Shown here one piece after another: positions 22,683 through 34,259 of a DNA stretch of 64,000 bases; the first letter of the stretch is position 1; each line of letters begins with the position of its first letter. The position numbers and the translations under genes are program-made. The stretch lies in the NCBI RefSeq assembly GCF_030445035.2, contig NC_080683.1, forward strand, positions 121,629,225 to 121,693,224, in the 5' to 3' direction. This stretch comes from Dasypus novemcinctus. Its lineage: Eukaryota > Chordata > Mammalia > Cingulata > Dasypodidae. The notes beneath the pieces were generated by a model. That model saw nothing but the letters and a program-made list of their open reading frames with translations. It was not told the DNA's origin and searched no databases.

Positions 22683-22868
22683 TGTAATGGTTAAGTTCAT
22701 GTGTCAGCTTGGCTTGTCCCGTTATTTGGTCAAGCAAGCCCTGGTCTGATTGTAACTGTGAGGATATTTCCTGGATTCAAATCATAAGTAAATTGATTAC
22801 ATGTCTGACTGATTGCATCTGTAATCAACTGAAGAGAATGCCGCAACAAAGAGAGCAGTCTAATGCGG
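22683..22868 (+). mobile_element. 3' LTR (5' part) of the ERV-L provirus, MLT2-like
   Basis: Starts TGTAATGGTTAAGTTCATGT, the usual MLT2-type start, and shares TGGTCAAGCAAGC plus CTGATTGTAA-like blocks with the solo LTR at 49959-50401 (minus strand). Similarity fades after about 22868, so the LTR's 3' part is deleted. Because the two proviral LTRs retain different halves, they cannot be compared for dating. Confidence 0.7.
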
Positions 22869-22999
22869 TTCATAGAACGCTTTAAAAAAAAGTGACAGGT
22901 CTATCAGATAAAATTTAAATGTCTTCAGTATCTGCTCATAATTTGAACTCTTAATCATCTTTTGTGATTTTTAATCAAACCTCATTCTCTTCCTCTGTT

Positions 23000-23290
23000 C
23001 TCCACACCTTTGGCCCTATCAGTCTCTCTACCTTGAAATTGCTTTTTTACCCCCTCCCCACTCCGTTTATCCTCAGGCACTAGCCTGAATGCCACTTCTT
23101 CTAAGTGGCCTCCTCTCAAGCTCCCCGGTCTTTGGTGTATCTTCTCCTTGTCCTCATTGTACATTATATGACTTCACCTTATTGCATCTTCATCTGCCTG
23201 TCTTCTTGTCTAGACTACAAACTCTTGAAGGGATGGCCCTGCTGGGGGCTCCTTACTCACCAGCTTTGCTGCTAGAGAAGCTTATATAGC
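23000..23290 (+). mobile_element. L2 LINE 3'-end fragment
   Basis: Sense L2: TGAATGCCACTTCTTCTAAG, GTCTTCTTGTCTAGACTACA and AACTCTTGAAGGGATGGCCC match the L2 tail pattern. Confidence 0.65.
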
Positions 23291-25264
23291 AAAGGGTACT
23301 ATCCTTTTGCTTTAAACATATCCTTTGCTTAAAAATGTTTAGTTGGCCTGTGTTTTCAGGCAGCACTGGTCCCTGGAGGGAACCATGACCATACAATAAA
23401 GGGACCTAAGAGCTCACATTCATGGAGTTGTAAAAGGGTTTCCTTTGGGACAGCTGACTTAAACCTCAGGGTCATCCTGGTTCTTCTGCTAGCAAGTGAT
23501 GGAACCAGGACCTCCATGCCAGGTGACAATTAGTGAGGAATGGTAGAATGAGAGATTTTGGGTAGCAAGTAGTAATCAGGGGACCAATTACAGATGGAGC
23601 AGCAGAGTGAGGCACAGTAAACCAATTAGTTAAGTCGGTGACCTGAAAGTGGGGGAAGCCGATGAAATAGTCTGTGAGATAGCCGAGCGGAGGGCGGGCA
23701 TGGGGGCAGCCTTGATGCCGTTAACGACATTGCTCCGAGCTCTGTGTAACCAGACGTTATTTGGGTTCCTACTCAGAGCAGGACACTGTATAATATTTTG
23801 ACTCTTGCCAGGTTTGTTGTACTAGATAATGCTGAATTTAGAGAGAGCTTTCCTTTTTAAGTTTACCGTTAGTAACAGAACATAGCGTTTTTACTTTAGC
23901 TTATTTTAAAAGTTTCCTCTAGGGGGTGATGTTGCAAAATTAATAGAGTTTCAATGAGTGTATAAATGTTCTTGAGAGTCCTCATTTATTATTTATGTCA
24001 TCACAGAGAGGTTCAATGAAACAGCTGTTCAGGAAGTTAAATAGTTGTTCAGGAACTGCATAACTGGAGAAACCAGTACTCCAGACCTGCAGTATGCCAG
24101 TACTGCAGTTCTGAGATGTTACAGGACAGACATACGGGTAGAAAATTCTAACTGAGTTTAAATAAAAGTTAAGCCATATTAGACATCTTTGTTAGCTGGT
24201 GAGCTTACGTTGATATTAGCACCAATAATCATCTGCCCTTTTTTGGGGGTAGGGGTTGATCACAAAATAAAGAGATGTAGTTCTTTTCATTCTTTACTAG
24301 TTTCTGAATCCGTACCATTAACGGAAATTTGAGCCACTGGATTATGCAATAACATTCCATTCAATTGTTTCATGTTTTGTTTTTGCAAACATATGTGCAG
24401 GCGTACTGATTAATTCTGTAAAAATAGTTTAATCATTTTACTCCCTTTTTAGTTCATCATTTTTTAGAGGGGCAGGGTCCGTGGCTTCAAGTGACACTCC
24501 CTCAACGTGGGTTGTCCTTCTTTTGTCATTCATACAAGTTTAAACATCCTTAGTAAGGCATAGTTAATTTTTCTGACAATAACATTTGATTTTTCAAAGA
24601 CAAACTTTCTACTCTTGAGCAGCATATGGTTATATAATAGGTTTCAATAAACATGCCAGATAAGTTCCTGCTTATGCTCAAAGTCACCATAGGGCAGTTG
24701 TGTTTATATTCCTTATGTTTCTGTCTCTTGTCAAGGAATTGTTTTTTTAAACTCAAGTACTCTTTCTTTTTGGAAGCCCTATTCCCCTTTGTTGTCAGGA
24801 CTGCCTGATGTAGTTTAGGGCATTGCTGTCCTAAATGCTGTGGTGCCCCAAGTTATTGTATAAATCAAATTGAAAAAAACAAAGAAAGAGACCTCTGCTT
24901 TTCCAGCTCTGCCAGAGGGCAGTAGTGTTACAGCCCTTGAACAAGCATTGGTCTAAATGTGCATGCTCTTTATAGAAAGATTGGCATGTCCAGGAAAGAA
25001 TAAGAAGGGAAGCACGTAATGGCCCACGCAGAATCATTCGGTTTTCTTTAGTGAGGGTCATTTTCTTTAATTAAAATTAAAAATTAAATAAGTATGTAAT
25101 ATCGTATTGTCTATTATTTTGTAACTTCTGATGTCCTTTGTTTCTTCTTTGGAAAAAAGGATTGGATCCTTAAGTTTCTTATTGAATTAAAAATCTTCAT
25201 AGTCTATTATGACTGCATATTGATTAAACAACCACTGAATGAAAAGGATAAATAAAGAACTTTT

Positions 25265-25985
25265 TGATGCAGTAGTCCAGTTTATTACAATTTACCTAAA
25301 GGAGATAATAACACAAGTATAAAATACTCAATAGAGATACTCTTAACAGTGCTTTTTTTCCTTTATAATAGAGAAAAATTGAAAAGCTCCTAAATACCCA
25401 TCAGTTTGGGTAAGTTCAAGTCCATTATGGTGAATAAATATAATAGAATACAGTATTATGTAACCGCAAAAATGATACAGAGCTACATTTATTATAGGAA
25501 AACTTGCCTAGAGTATACCATAAAAGAGGAGGATGCAAACGTTTATGCAGTTCTGTATATGTAAAATTTGCAGGTGTATGTAAAGTCTGTCGCATGCACA
25601 TATAAACAGAACTGTATTCTTGGAAGCGAGGTGTAGTGACTTTGGAGCCAACCCCTGGGTTTGTGTCCCAGCTACCACTTATTGGCTATGTGACCTTGGA
25701 CACATTTACTTCACTGTTGAACTTCAGTTTCTTCATTTTTTAAAAGGGGATAATCATAAGATTTACTTCATAGAATTGAATTTTTGGGTATGTTGATTTT
25801 TTTATTTTACTTTTCAAAGATCAGGGAGTGGCCCATGATAAACACTAATTTAAGGTTACATATTCATAAAGTTTATTACTATTTCTCTTCAGGGGATTTG
25901 GGGATAATTTGTGTTTTCTTTTATTTTCTTGAAGTGATTGAAGTTTTCACAATGAACATGTACATTATAAAAGATAAAGGTATTT
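25265..25985 (+). mobile_element. L1 3'-end fragment enclosing a MIR
   Basis: Left part: CTCCTAAATACCCATCAGTT and the block AATAGAATACAGTATTATGT, sense L1 3' landmarks. Right part (25785-25985): TTTTATTTTCTTGAAGTGAT then TTCACAATGAACATGTACAT. The segment 25625-25780 between them is a MIR. Confidence 0.6.
25625..25780 (+). mobile_element. MIR SINE
   Basis: Well-recognised sense MIR: TTTGGAGCCAACCCCTGGGT, the ACCACTTATTGGCTATGTGA core and CTTCAGTTTCTTCATTTTTT, then AAAGGGGATAATCATAAGAT. Confidence 0.85.
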
Positions 25986-26059
25986 AAAAATTCAGGATTA
26001 GGCACTGACAGTGTGGATGGATAATGTGGGGTATGTTAGGTTAGAACATAAAGTTATAT

Positions 26060-28960
26060 ACATACATATATATTTTATACCCTTGATTTCATTGACTTCA
26101 CCATTCAAGTCATCTAACCAGTGTTTTTGTTATGGAAATATTTTAGATTATAAGTTCAATTTCTTTAATGGATATAGAGCTAGTCATATTCTCTATTTCT
26201 TCTTGAGGGTGTTTGATAGTTTTTATCATTCAAGGACTCTGTCCATTTCAGCCAAGTTTTCAAAGTTAGTGGCCCAGAATTGTTTGTGGTATTCCCTTTA
26301 TATTAGCCATTTTAATCTGTAGATACTCTAATGATGTACCTTCTCTTCATTCTGATATTGGTGTTATATGTCTTTCTCTTTCCCTTGAATAAATCTAACT
26401 ATATGTTTATCAATTTACTGATCTTTCTGAAAATCCATCTTTTGGTTTCATTGATTTTCTCTTTTTCCATGTTATTGATTTTTTGTTCTTTATTTTGCCC
26501 ATCCTTTACTAATTTGGGGTTTAGTTACTCTTCTTTTTCTAACTTTTTAAGGTGAAAGATTTGATCACTAATTTTGGACCTTTTCCAATGTAAACATTTA
26601 AAGCTACAGATTTCTCTCAGCCTGAGCACTGCTTTTTTTTTGGGGGGGTGTGAATGTTCCATGTGTGCTCATCTGTTGGGTGACGTGTTATGATTATGTG
26701 ACCTATATCTTTTGATTTTCTGTCTGCTTTTTCTGTCAAACACTGAGAGATAAGTGTTGAAATTTCTACTTTATGCATAATTTTGATTCTCATCAGTTCT
26801 GTCACTTACATTTTGAAACTTTGTAATTGGGTTAATAGACATTCAGGACTTCTATGCCATCTTGATAAACTGACCTCTTTAACATTATGAAGTGTCCTAT
26901 TTTATCATTCTTGGTCATTTTTTCTGCCCTGATATTTACTTTGATATTAATTATGACTAATACATTATTGGGACTATTTATGATATTGCTCCTACTATTA
27001 TTATTACTATTTGCATTGGGTAGCTATTTCCATCTTTAGCCTATATGTGCTTTTATATTTAAAGCAAGTCTTATAGACAGAGTATGATTGGGTTTTTTTT
27101 TTATCCAGTGTAACAGCCTCACCTTTTAATAAGCATATTTAAACCGTTTATATTTAATGGAGTTGTTATTGTGTTTACATTTAAAATGCCTTCCATCTAT
27201 TGTTCAATTCTTCTTTTTTCCTTTTTGATTAATAAAGTTATTTTTAAGATTCCATTGTACCTCCACTATTGGCTTATTAGGTACTCCTCTTTATTGTATT
27301 TTTTAGTAGTTGCTGTGTATGTACAATAATTTCCCAGAGTCTCTTGTCATGTAATATACCATCTTCACATATAGTGTAAGAATTTTACTTGCATTTACTC
27401 TCTCCTTTTCTTTGGCCTTTGTTGCCATACATTGTATTTACATGTGTGCTCTAAACCCCAATACATTTTTATTATTTTTTAACATTCTGTTGTTTTAAAG
27501 AAATTTATAAAATGCTAAGATAAAAATATTTAATATTTTCCTACAAAATTACTATTTTCATCATTCTTCATTCTGTTACATAGATCCAAGTTTTAAATTT
27601 CTTAAATTTGTTATTTTTAATTAGTTGTCATTTCTTACAGTGAAGGCTTATTGCCAGTTTATTCTTTCAGATACTGTTCTAAAAGAAAAAAGTGTTTATT
27701 TTGCTATTATTTTTTAAGATAATTTTGCTTGTTTTAAAGAATTTATCTTTTTTCTTTCAGCACTTGCTTTCATAATCCCCATTCTTTTTCTCAGACTCTG
27801 ATTACGTGTCTGTTAGGATACTCAATATTACTTCACATCTCTGAGACTCTTAATTTGTTTTTTCCTCCTTGCTTTATCTGAGTTGTTTGTATTGATATGT
27901 TTTCAGATTCACTTGTATTATCTTCTGTAGTGTTTAAACCACTATTAATTCTGTCCCTGAAGTTTTTCATTTTAGATACTGCATTTTTCTGCTTAGAGGT
28001 ACCATTTTGATTCCTTTGTATATATTTCTTTTCTCCTCATTTTCTTCATGTCGTCCTTACTTCATAATAGTTTCTTTGTGTTTTAATATCATTGTTTGCT
28101 TCCCATTGTTTTGTCATTGTTTGCTCCTTTTGATCTGTTGACTTGCTTCCTTCTGGTTGTGGGTCACATTTTCCTGCTTCTTGTCATGTTAGTACATTTT
28201 CTACTCATTTATGGACATTGTGAATTTTATGTTCTTAAATACCTGAATGGTATGCTCTTTGAAGGTATATAATCTGCCAACTGTTGAGTTCAGTTTGATC
28301 TTTTTGTGCTTTTTTGTTTGTTTTTTAAATAGATTTGACAGCAGGTCTAGAGTAGCCTGTGCTCTAGCGACAGGTTAACCCTGTCCCTAAAAGCCTTTGC
28401 CTTTGGTTTTCTCTCCTGAGTGTCCGGGTAAGCTCCAGGACTCGGTACCCCCCACTTGGACCTTGTACGCACCCCAACCTGTGGTTTTGGGAGCCCTGCA
28501 GCTCCCAGCGCCCTAGTCATCCTCTGCTCAGCCCTGAGGAGTGCTCCCGCTCTGCACTGGAGGCGTCCCCTGTGCATGTTCCTGGGGAGCAGAGCCCCTT
28601 CCTTAGCGTGCCGCCCCCTCGACTTCCTGCTGCCTCAGCATCCCTAACTCCAGTCTGACACCGCACTCATTTCCTTGTGCCCATGCCTCAGGGTCTCCCA
28701 CTGTCAGTGTCCAGTGTCTAAGAACTCATTTCCTCTATTTTGTCCATTGTTTGCACTCAGGTGGTAACTCTAGTCCAGGTTACTCCATCCTGGCCAGACA
28801 TAGAGCCTCTGGTCCTTTGAAGAATCAGAGCAGGCGCCCTCTCCATGCCCGCACCTGGGCCAGGGTCCCAGGGAACATGGCTTGTTCTGCAGAGAGTAGG
28901 GGACGGGAGACGCTTGCTCTGTGTTGATGTTGACTACATTCATTTCAGCAGGAATTGAGG
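26060..28960 (-). mobile_element. L1 fragment, antisense (ORF2 5' half and upstream region)
   Basis: T-rich antisense ORF2: TTTTGGTTTCATTGATTTTC, GTTACTCTTCTTTTTCTAAC and ATGAAGTGTCCTATTTTATC. From about 27780 it matches the 5' upstream segment of old L1M families, including GGTTGTGGGTCACATTTTCC, TGGACATTGTGAATTTTATG and the G+C-rich run after 28340. All frames are broken. Confidence 0.75.
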
Positions 28961-29089
28961 AATAGCTCGCTTTTCCTTAAAACTGCTGTATTATGATAGG
29001 AGCTCTAAAAATGTTTGTTTAGTAAATGGATGGTTATGTAATTACCCTTTAATAGTAGCTGTTCATTCTTTGTTTTTTTCCAAACTATG

Positions 29090-29460
29090 TACACAATTGA
29101 TTTTGTGTATTTGGATAGTAGTAAAATATATCTGGTATATGATGGTGGTGATGATAGCACAATATTGTGAGTGTAATTAATAGCACAGGATTATATCTGT
29201 AAATGTGGTTAAAAGGGGAAATTTTAGTTCATATATAGGGTATTAGAATAAAAATTAAAAGAAAATGTATAAGACTACAACACATTGAACCATATTGTAA
29301 ACAATGGACTATAGTTAATCATATGATTATAAAAATGTTCTTTCTTGGATTATAACAATATACCCCACTAATGCAAGATGATACTAATAGGGTGATATAT
29401 GGGAACTCTGTATTTTCTACATTATTTTTCTGTAAAAAGTAATTAGTAAAAAATATATAT
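29090..29460 (+). mobile_element. Xenarthran-type L1 3' end, sense
   Basis: Contains GTGAGTGTAATTAATAGCAC, TATGGGAACTCTGTATTTTC and ends in an A/T-rich tail, the pattern of xenarthran L1 3' ends; compare 63120-63390. Confidence 0.55.
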
Positions 29461-29587
29461 ATTCAGTGTAAAATCTGAATAATATAATTTAATCCCTGAT
29501 TTAGAAGTCCCTCTACACAGGATAATGCTATCCAGGTAACAATTGTTTATAATAGGCTATTTATTAATAGTGTAATTGGTTCAGGTC

Positions 29588-30150
29588 TTTTTTTTTTTTT
29601 TTTTTTTTGGAGTAAAATAGACTTTAAAAATATTTTTTGTTAACAAAATTATTGAATTACAGAAAAAAATGCAGAAAATACAGAGCTCCCAATATACGCT
29701 CCCCTCCCCCCCAGTTTTCCTTATTATTAACACTTTGCATTAGTGAGGTGCCTCCTTACACCTGGTGGAGGCACATCCTTCCAGTTGTACTGTTGTCTCT
29801 AATCCAGTTTACATTACTGTCCACCGTTGGTGCCACACAGGCCTATGTTGTTGTTGTTTTTATTTTTATTTTAGTAACATAGATGCAACCTAAAATTTCC
29901 CTTGAATCACATTCAAGTATTTGATTCAGTGGTGTTAGGTTCACAATGCTGTGCTACCACACTACCCATTACCAAAACTTTTCTATCACCCCAAACAGAA
30001 ATTCTGTAACAATTAAGCATTAACTCCCTATTCTCTACCTCACCACCACCGGCAACTTTTATTCTAGTTTCTGACTATGAATTTGCTTATTCTGATAGAG
30101 TAATCCATTCAGTTTTGTTTCTTGGAATAAAATTTGCTTTTAAACATCGG
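29588..30150 (-). mobile_element. L1 3' end, antisense, with poly-T
   Basis: Opens with a T-run of about 20 (29588-29608), the complement of an A-tail. Then come AATTACAGAAAAAAATGCAG, CCATTACCAAAACTTTTCTA and TCACCCCAAACAGAAATTCT, antisense L1 3'-UTR landmarks. Confidence 0.7.
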
Positions 30151-30868
30151 TATGTATCATGCCGATTACTATTTGAATGTCACATGTATTTAACCTACTG
30201 AAGAATCGTTCTTCAAAATTGCTTTTATGTATCTTTTTCTAGGTGCTTATTAGATTGAATTATAGTGAATTAAATATAGAAAACTCTGTATAATTGGTAT
30301 GGTTTCAACTTTTTCATTTTAAAAATCTTACTGTAAATGACATTGCAAAGGATTGCATTATGACAGTTACATATATGAGTTTTATAGTACCTTTTTAAAG
30401 TTAGCTTGTGTACAAGAATTTCTGGAATTGATAATAGTATGGTAGAGCAGTTAATAGTGTTGATGTCATACAGATTTAAACTTAGTTTTCTTTTTTGTCA
30501 AAATGAACTATTTCACGTACCAGTGATCTCAGGATTAAATGGGCATTAGTAAAAATTGATATGTGGTTGCTATTTAGTTATATCCATTTCAGAAGTGATA
30601 CTGGGAATCTCTAAGTAGAAGCTGTGTCTATAGTTATCACTAATAAAATTAGATGTAGCATACTGTAATCATATCACACTCTTTCTATGTATTAAATAGC
30701 TACTGTAAGGTAATAACATTCTCTTATTTTCAAAATGTATTTGCAAAAAGACCTTTCTCTTTTTCCCTCTCTCCAAGCTTAGACTTGTGGTAGCTGCATG
30801 TACATAGTTTGAAAATGCTTTGAGCCTAAGGAATCTACAAAGTGTTAAAGAATTGGAATATGATGCTG

Positions 30869-30930
30869 TGAAAAGCTCAGGGCTTTGCTCTGAAAAGCTC
30901 TGGGCTTTGCTCTGAAAAGCTCAGGGCTCT
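30869..30930. repeat. Short tandem repeat, 22-bp unit x 2.8
   Basis: Units begin at 30869, 30891 and 30913, each starting TGAAAAGCTC; the second differs by one base in the middle (CTGGG for CAGGG). Confidence 0.9.
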
Positions 30931-32114
30931 ACTGGTTATATTTTATATTTTTTAGATAAATGATGTGCCAGTAAATTGAGGCTAAGGAGTAAAATAGTTT
31001 TTCAGAGGTTTCACGATTAGGTCCCAGTTACCCTGAATTCCAGTCTCTTTCTCTTTCCACAGTGTATCTTTGCCACTATTTAAAAATCATTAAAGAGGGT
31101 ACCTCATTAAATAATATATGGACTTTTAAACTTATTTTATATAGTAAAGCATGTTAGTTTAGAATTAATATAAAGTTATTATTTATTCTACAAATGGTTA
31201 TTGAGCACCTAACGTGAACTGAAGATTCACTAGTGAGGCAACAAACATTTCTGTTGATCTTACAAAGCTTACATTGTTGGCATTCCAAAATACTGAGTTA
31301 TAATTATTCAACTTAAGTATTAATAATCTCTGAGGAGTTTGACATAGAAAGCTACTGACCCACCTGCGTAGTGTCTTTGACTACAGCGCTCAGCTCTACC
31401 CTTCTATTTGCCCTATTTTGGGGCGTTTATTTGTGCATATCATATTATTATTTTTCTCGTAGATAAGCAAGAATGTGTTAGAATGTTCATGTGCAGCTTT
31501 TGTGGAACTTTGAATTACACTTTCCTTTAGGATAAGTGAATGTTTGTCTCCTAAATGCCTCACATCAAATTAAAGGCGGGTAGGAAAGCATTTAATCCTT
31601 CTGCAAATACACTTCATTACTCATCATCAAATAATATTTACTTGTAAAAATAAACACATTTCCTTGATGAAATAAAGCCAATTTATTTTCTTATAGAGGA
31701 TTTTAGCTACAAGTTTCTGTTTTAACAGGTATTTTTCCATCTTAGACATTAATTTTTCATCATACTGCTGCTGCTATAATGAATTGCTTGTCTTGTACTG
31801 AGTTCTATATGAAAGGGGTCCTTTATTCCATCCTTTATGGCTAAAAGGCCTTTCAGTGTACTTATTAATTTTCATAAATGGATCTAAGATCTTTTCACTT
31901 TTATTAATATTACAAGATGTATCTTGAGATACCTTTTCTGTACTAAGAATCACAAACCACAGAAGATACTCAAATACAAAAGCCAGGCCAATTTTTATCC
32001 TAAATTTTTCCAATTCTGAGATGATTGCGTTTTTTAATTAGAGACGTTACTACATAATTATGTTTTTCCAAAGACTAAGCATGCATATGGACCAAGAAAA
32101 AAAGAAGTCCATAC

Positions 32115-32205
32115 AGCAGAGCTGGTGTAGCTCAGTGGTTGAGTGTGTGCTTCGCATGTACAAGGTCCCAGCTTCAATCTCTGGTATCTCCTAAAAAAAA
32201 AATGC
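32115..32205 (+). mobile_element. DAS-type short SINE (tRNA-Ala-derived)
   Basis: The body GGTGTAGCTCAGTGGTTGAG and GCTTCGCATGTACAAGGTCC resembles a tRNA-Ala, containing A-box and B-box-like segments (TAGCTCAGTGG and GGTCCCAGCTTCAATCT), followed by an A-rich tail. Not a functional tRNA: the stems are mismatched and it ends in poly-A, so it is a retroposed SINE. Confidence 0.8.
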
Positions 32206-32292
32206 ATGTAGACTAGGCCAAAAACTTGTGTTATCATTACACTATTGTTACAATACATTTCAGGTATTACCCAACTGTATGTGATTAACTTT

Positions 32293-32500
32293 TTTTTTTT
32301 TAAGGAGGTACAATGGATTGAGCCCAGGACCTCATACATGGGAAGCAGGTGCTCAACCACTGAGCTGCATCCACTCCCTAATGAGTGTTGTTTTTTTTGT
32401 TGTTTGTTTGTTTTTGTTTTTAAGAGGTACCCGGGATCAAACCCAGGACCTTGTACATGGGAAGCAGATGCTCAACCATTTGAGCTACATCTGCTCCCTG
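32293..32500 (-). mobile_element. Two DAS-type short SINE monomers in tandem within one target duplication
   Basis: Both monomers are antisense, at about 32302-32379 and 32421-32500, each tRNA-Ala-like (complements of GTAGCTCAAATGGTTGAG and CAGCTCAGTGGTTGAG), separated by a T/G-rich linker (complement of an A-rich stretch). The pair is flanked by a perfect 12-bp repeat, GTGATTAACTTT at 32281-32292 and 32501-32512. This means they occupy one insertion site, either as a dimeric element or as one SINE inserted into the tail of the other. Confidence 0.8.
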
Positions 32501-33233
32501 GTGATTAACTTTTAAAGGACAAAAGTTGATATTTGTTTATATTTGTGTTGTGAGAAGGGTGGTAATGGTTGCATTATGAAATGGGAATAATTTGATTTTT
32601 GCTTCAAAGGGTAGATATATGCCCACACACAAGCATGTATACACATGCACATATATATACGCACACATACATATATATCAGTTTTTATTGCAAGTGATAT
32701 AGAATTAGTTAAGAGGAACAAAGTAGAAGCTGACAATTAGATTTTTTTACCTAGAATAAATCACTTTTGCATGGTAATACAACAGTGTTGAATTAATCTT
32801 TGCCTATCTGCTTAATGGTTAAATCTGAAATGACTGCCCGAAAGCCAGGGGGACTCTAGAAATGAATGTGATTTCTTTTTTAAACGAGCTATCCCCTAGG
32901 CTGGATTGCCGTTTTTCCCTAGATTGGCCTCCTGAGCAGCTAAAGCCACCCACAGTGGGGAGGTTCACGCCGTGCTCACATGCAGGGGAGAAGCGAGGAG
33001 AAAGGCCTTGGGGGAGGGAAGCTGTGCGCCCCATTCTAGTACACGTAGCTGGTGACAGCAACACGGACAGCATTTTCTCTGTGTCTGGGTGGCTGTTATA
33101 TTAAGTGATTGAAGTATGCTATAGCACAGTCATTTGGGACATGGGAAAGCAAGTATTGAACCCACTAGAGGTTGATAATTATGACATTGGTAGTGATACC
33201 CATCTTCCAGCAGCCTCTGCTGCTTGTGTCCAG

Positions 33234-33621
33234 GCATCGAGGAAGGGGAGGGTCAGGTGTAAGCTTGGCAAGCAAGGAGGAGGAGGGTAGCGTGTGAGCG
33301 TAGTGGGCATGGAGGAGGAGGGTAGCGGGTGAGCATGGCAGGCATGGAGGAGGAGGGTACTGTGTGAGCTTGATGGGCATGGACAAGGAGGGTAGTGTGT
33401 GAATGTACTGGGCATGGAGCAGGAGGGTAGCATGTGAGCATGGCAGGCATGGAGGAGGAGGGTAATGTGTGAAGAGGGCGGGCATGGAGGAGGAGGGTAG
33501 CTTGTCAGCGTGGTGGGCATGGAGGAGGAGACTGGCTTGTGGGTATAGCAGGCATGGAGGAGGAGGGTAGCAGATGAGTGTGCTGGACACGGAGAGGACG
33601 ATAGCATATGAGCACGGTAGG
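33234..33621 (+). repeat. 35-bp minisatellite, about 11 units
   Basis: Nine units of exactly 35 bp start at 33272, 33307, 33342, 33377, 33412, 33447, 33482, 33517 and 33552. A degenerate unit lies on each side (33234 and 33587). Most begin GCATGGAGGAGGAGGGTA; the second half of the unit varies. There are no indels within the nine core units. The + strand is G-rich and purine-rich. It lies in VTA1 intron 1. The unit is not a multiple of three, so open frames across it are not coding. Confidence 0.95.
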
Positions 33622-33629
33622 ATGTGCTT

Positions 33630-34209
33630 TTGCCAGAGGGATGCAAAACAGAATCAGGGATAGAAGGAGATAGGGCAGTAATAATCTTGGAAAGTAGACT
33701 ATAGGATCAACGCTGGTTCCAGAGGACAGTTAACAGAGAGGGTGGACATGGAGGCTGGTGAGCTGCAAGCCTGCTGCAGTTAGGCACAGCTGAATGATAG
33801 GAGAGGAGAGGGTGCTTAGGGGTGGGTGTCAGGAGCTGATTGGTCAGGGGGGCAGTGTGCGGTGGTGATTTACTTATGGGCTGACCAGTATCGTTAATGT
33901 AGATACAGCTATAGGAGATGGGGGTCGATAAAAAGTGAGAATATGGTGCTGTATCAGCATTAGATTTGGTTGGTTGTCAGAGAAAACCCTAAACAAGGGG
34001 TAAGGAAAATAAGGATGGACTCCTTCACGTAAAAAAGAAAGTTTAACCTGGGCCAATATTAATAATTCTGAAAAGACCCAGCCTTGTTCTAGTTCCACCA
34101 GAATGGTTACCATTTCCAGGGTGGCCTCCTGGCACGTGAGACTTCAGGCAGCGGGGAGGAGAAAGGGGAGAGGGGCAGAAATATCTTTGCTCCTGTGAAG
34201 GAGACTTCC
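33630..34209. other. Intronic, G-rich flank of the minisatellite
   Basis: Purine-rich sequence (many GGAGA and GGTG runs) with possible antisense L2 character but no landmark clear enough to call. Confidence 0.4.
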
Positions 34210-34259
34210 AGAAGGCGCTCCCTGCAGTTGCTGCAGAAGGCGCTCCCTGCAGTTGCTGG
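34210..34259. repeat. 25-bp tandem duplication
   Basis: AGAAGGCGCTCCCTGCAGTT begins both copies (34210 and 34235); 24 of 25 positions agree. Confidence 0.9.

Noticed and set aside
32085..32225. Target duplication around the short SINE at 32115 (ATGCATATGGAC versus ATGCATGTAGAC)
   Set aside because: The left copy lies about 25 bp away from the SINE head with unexplained sequence between, so the match may be chance.
32115..32500. tRNA-Ala genes
   Set aside because: The three tRNA-like bodies have mismatched stems and A-rich tails, and two share a target duplication, so they are SINEs.
33234..33621. CRISPR-like array of 35-bp repeats
   Set aside because: Units are contiguous without unique spacers, in a mammalian intron; it is a minisatellite.
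33165..33646. Overlapping minus-strand open frames with repeated Ser/Pro/His peptides
   Set aside because: These are translations of the 35-bp minisatellite. The unit is not a multiple of three, so every frame shows the same shifted peptides.
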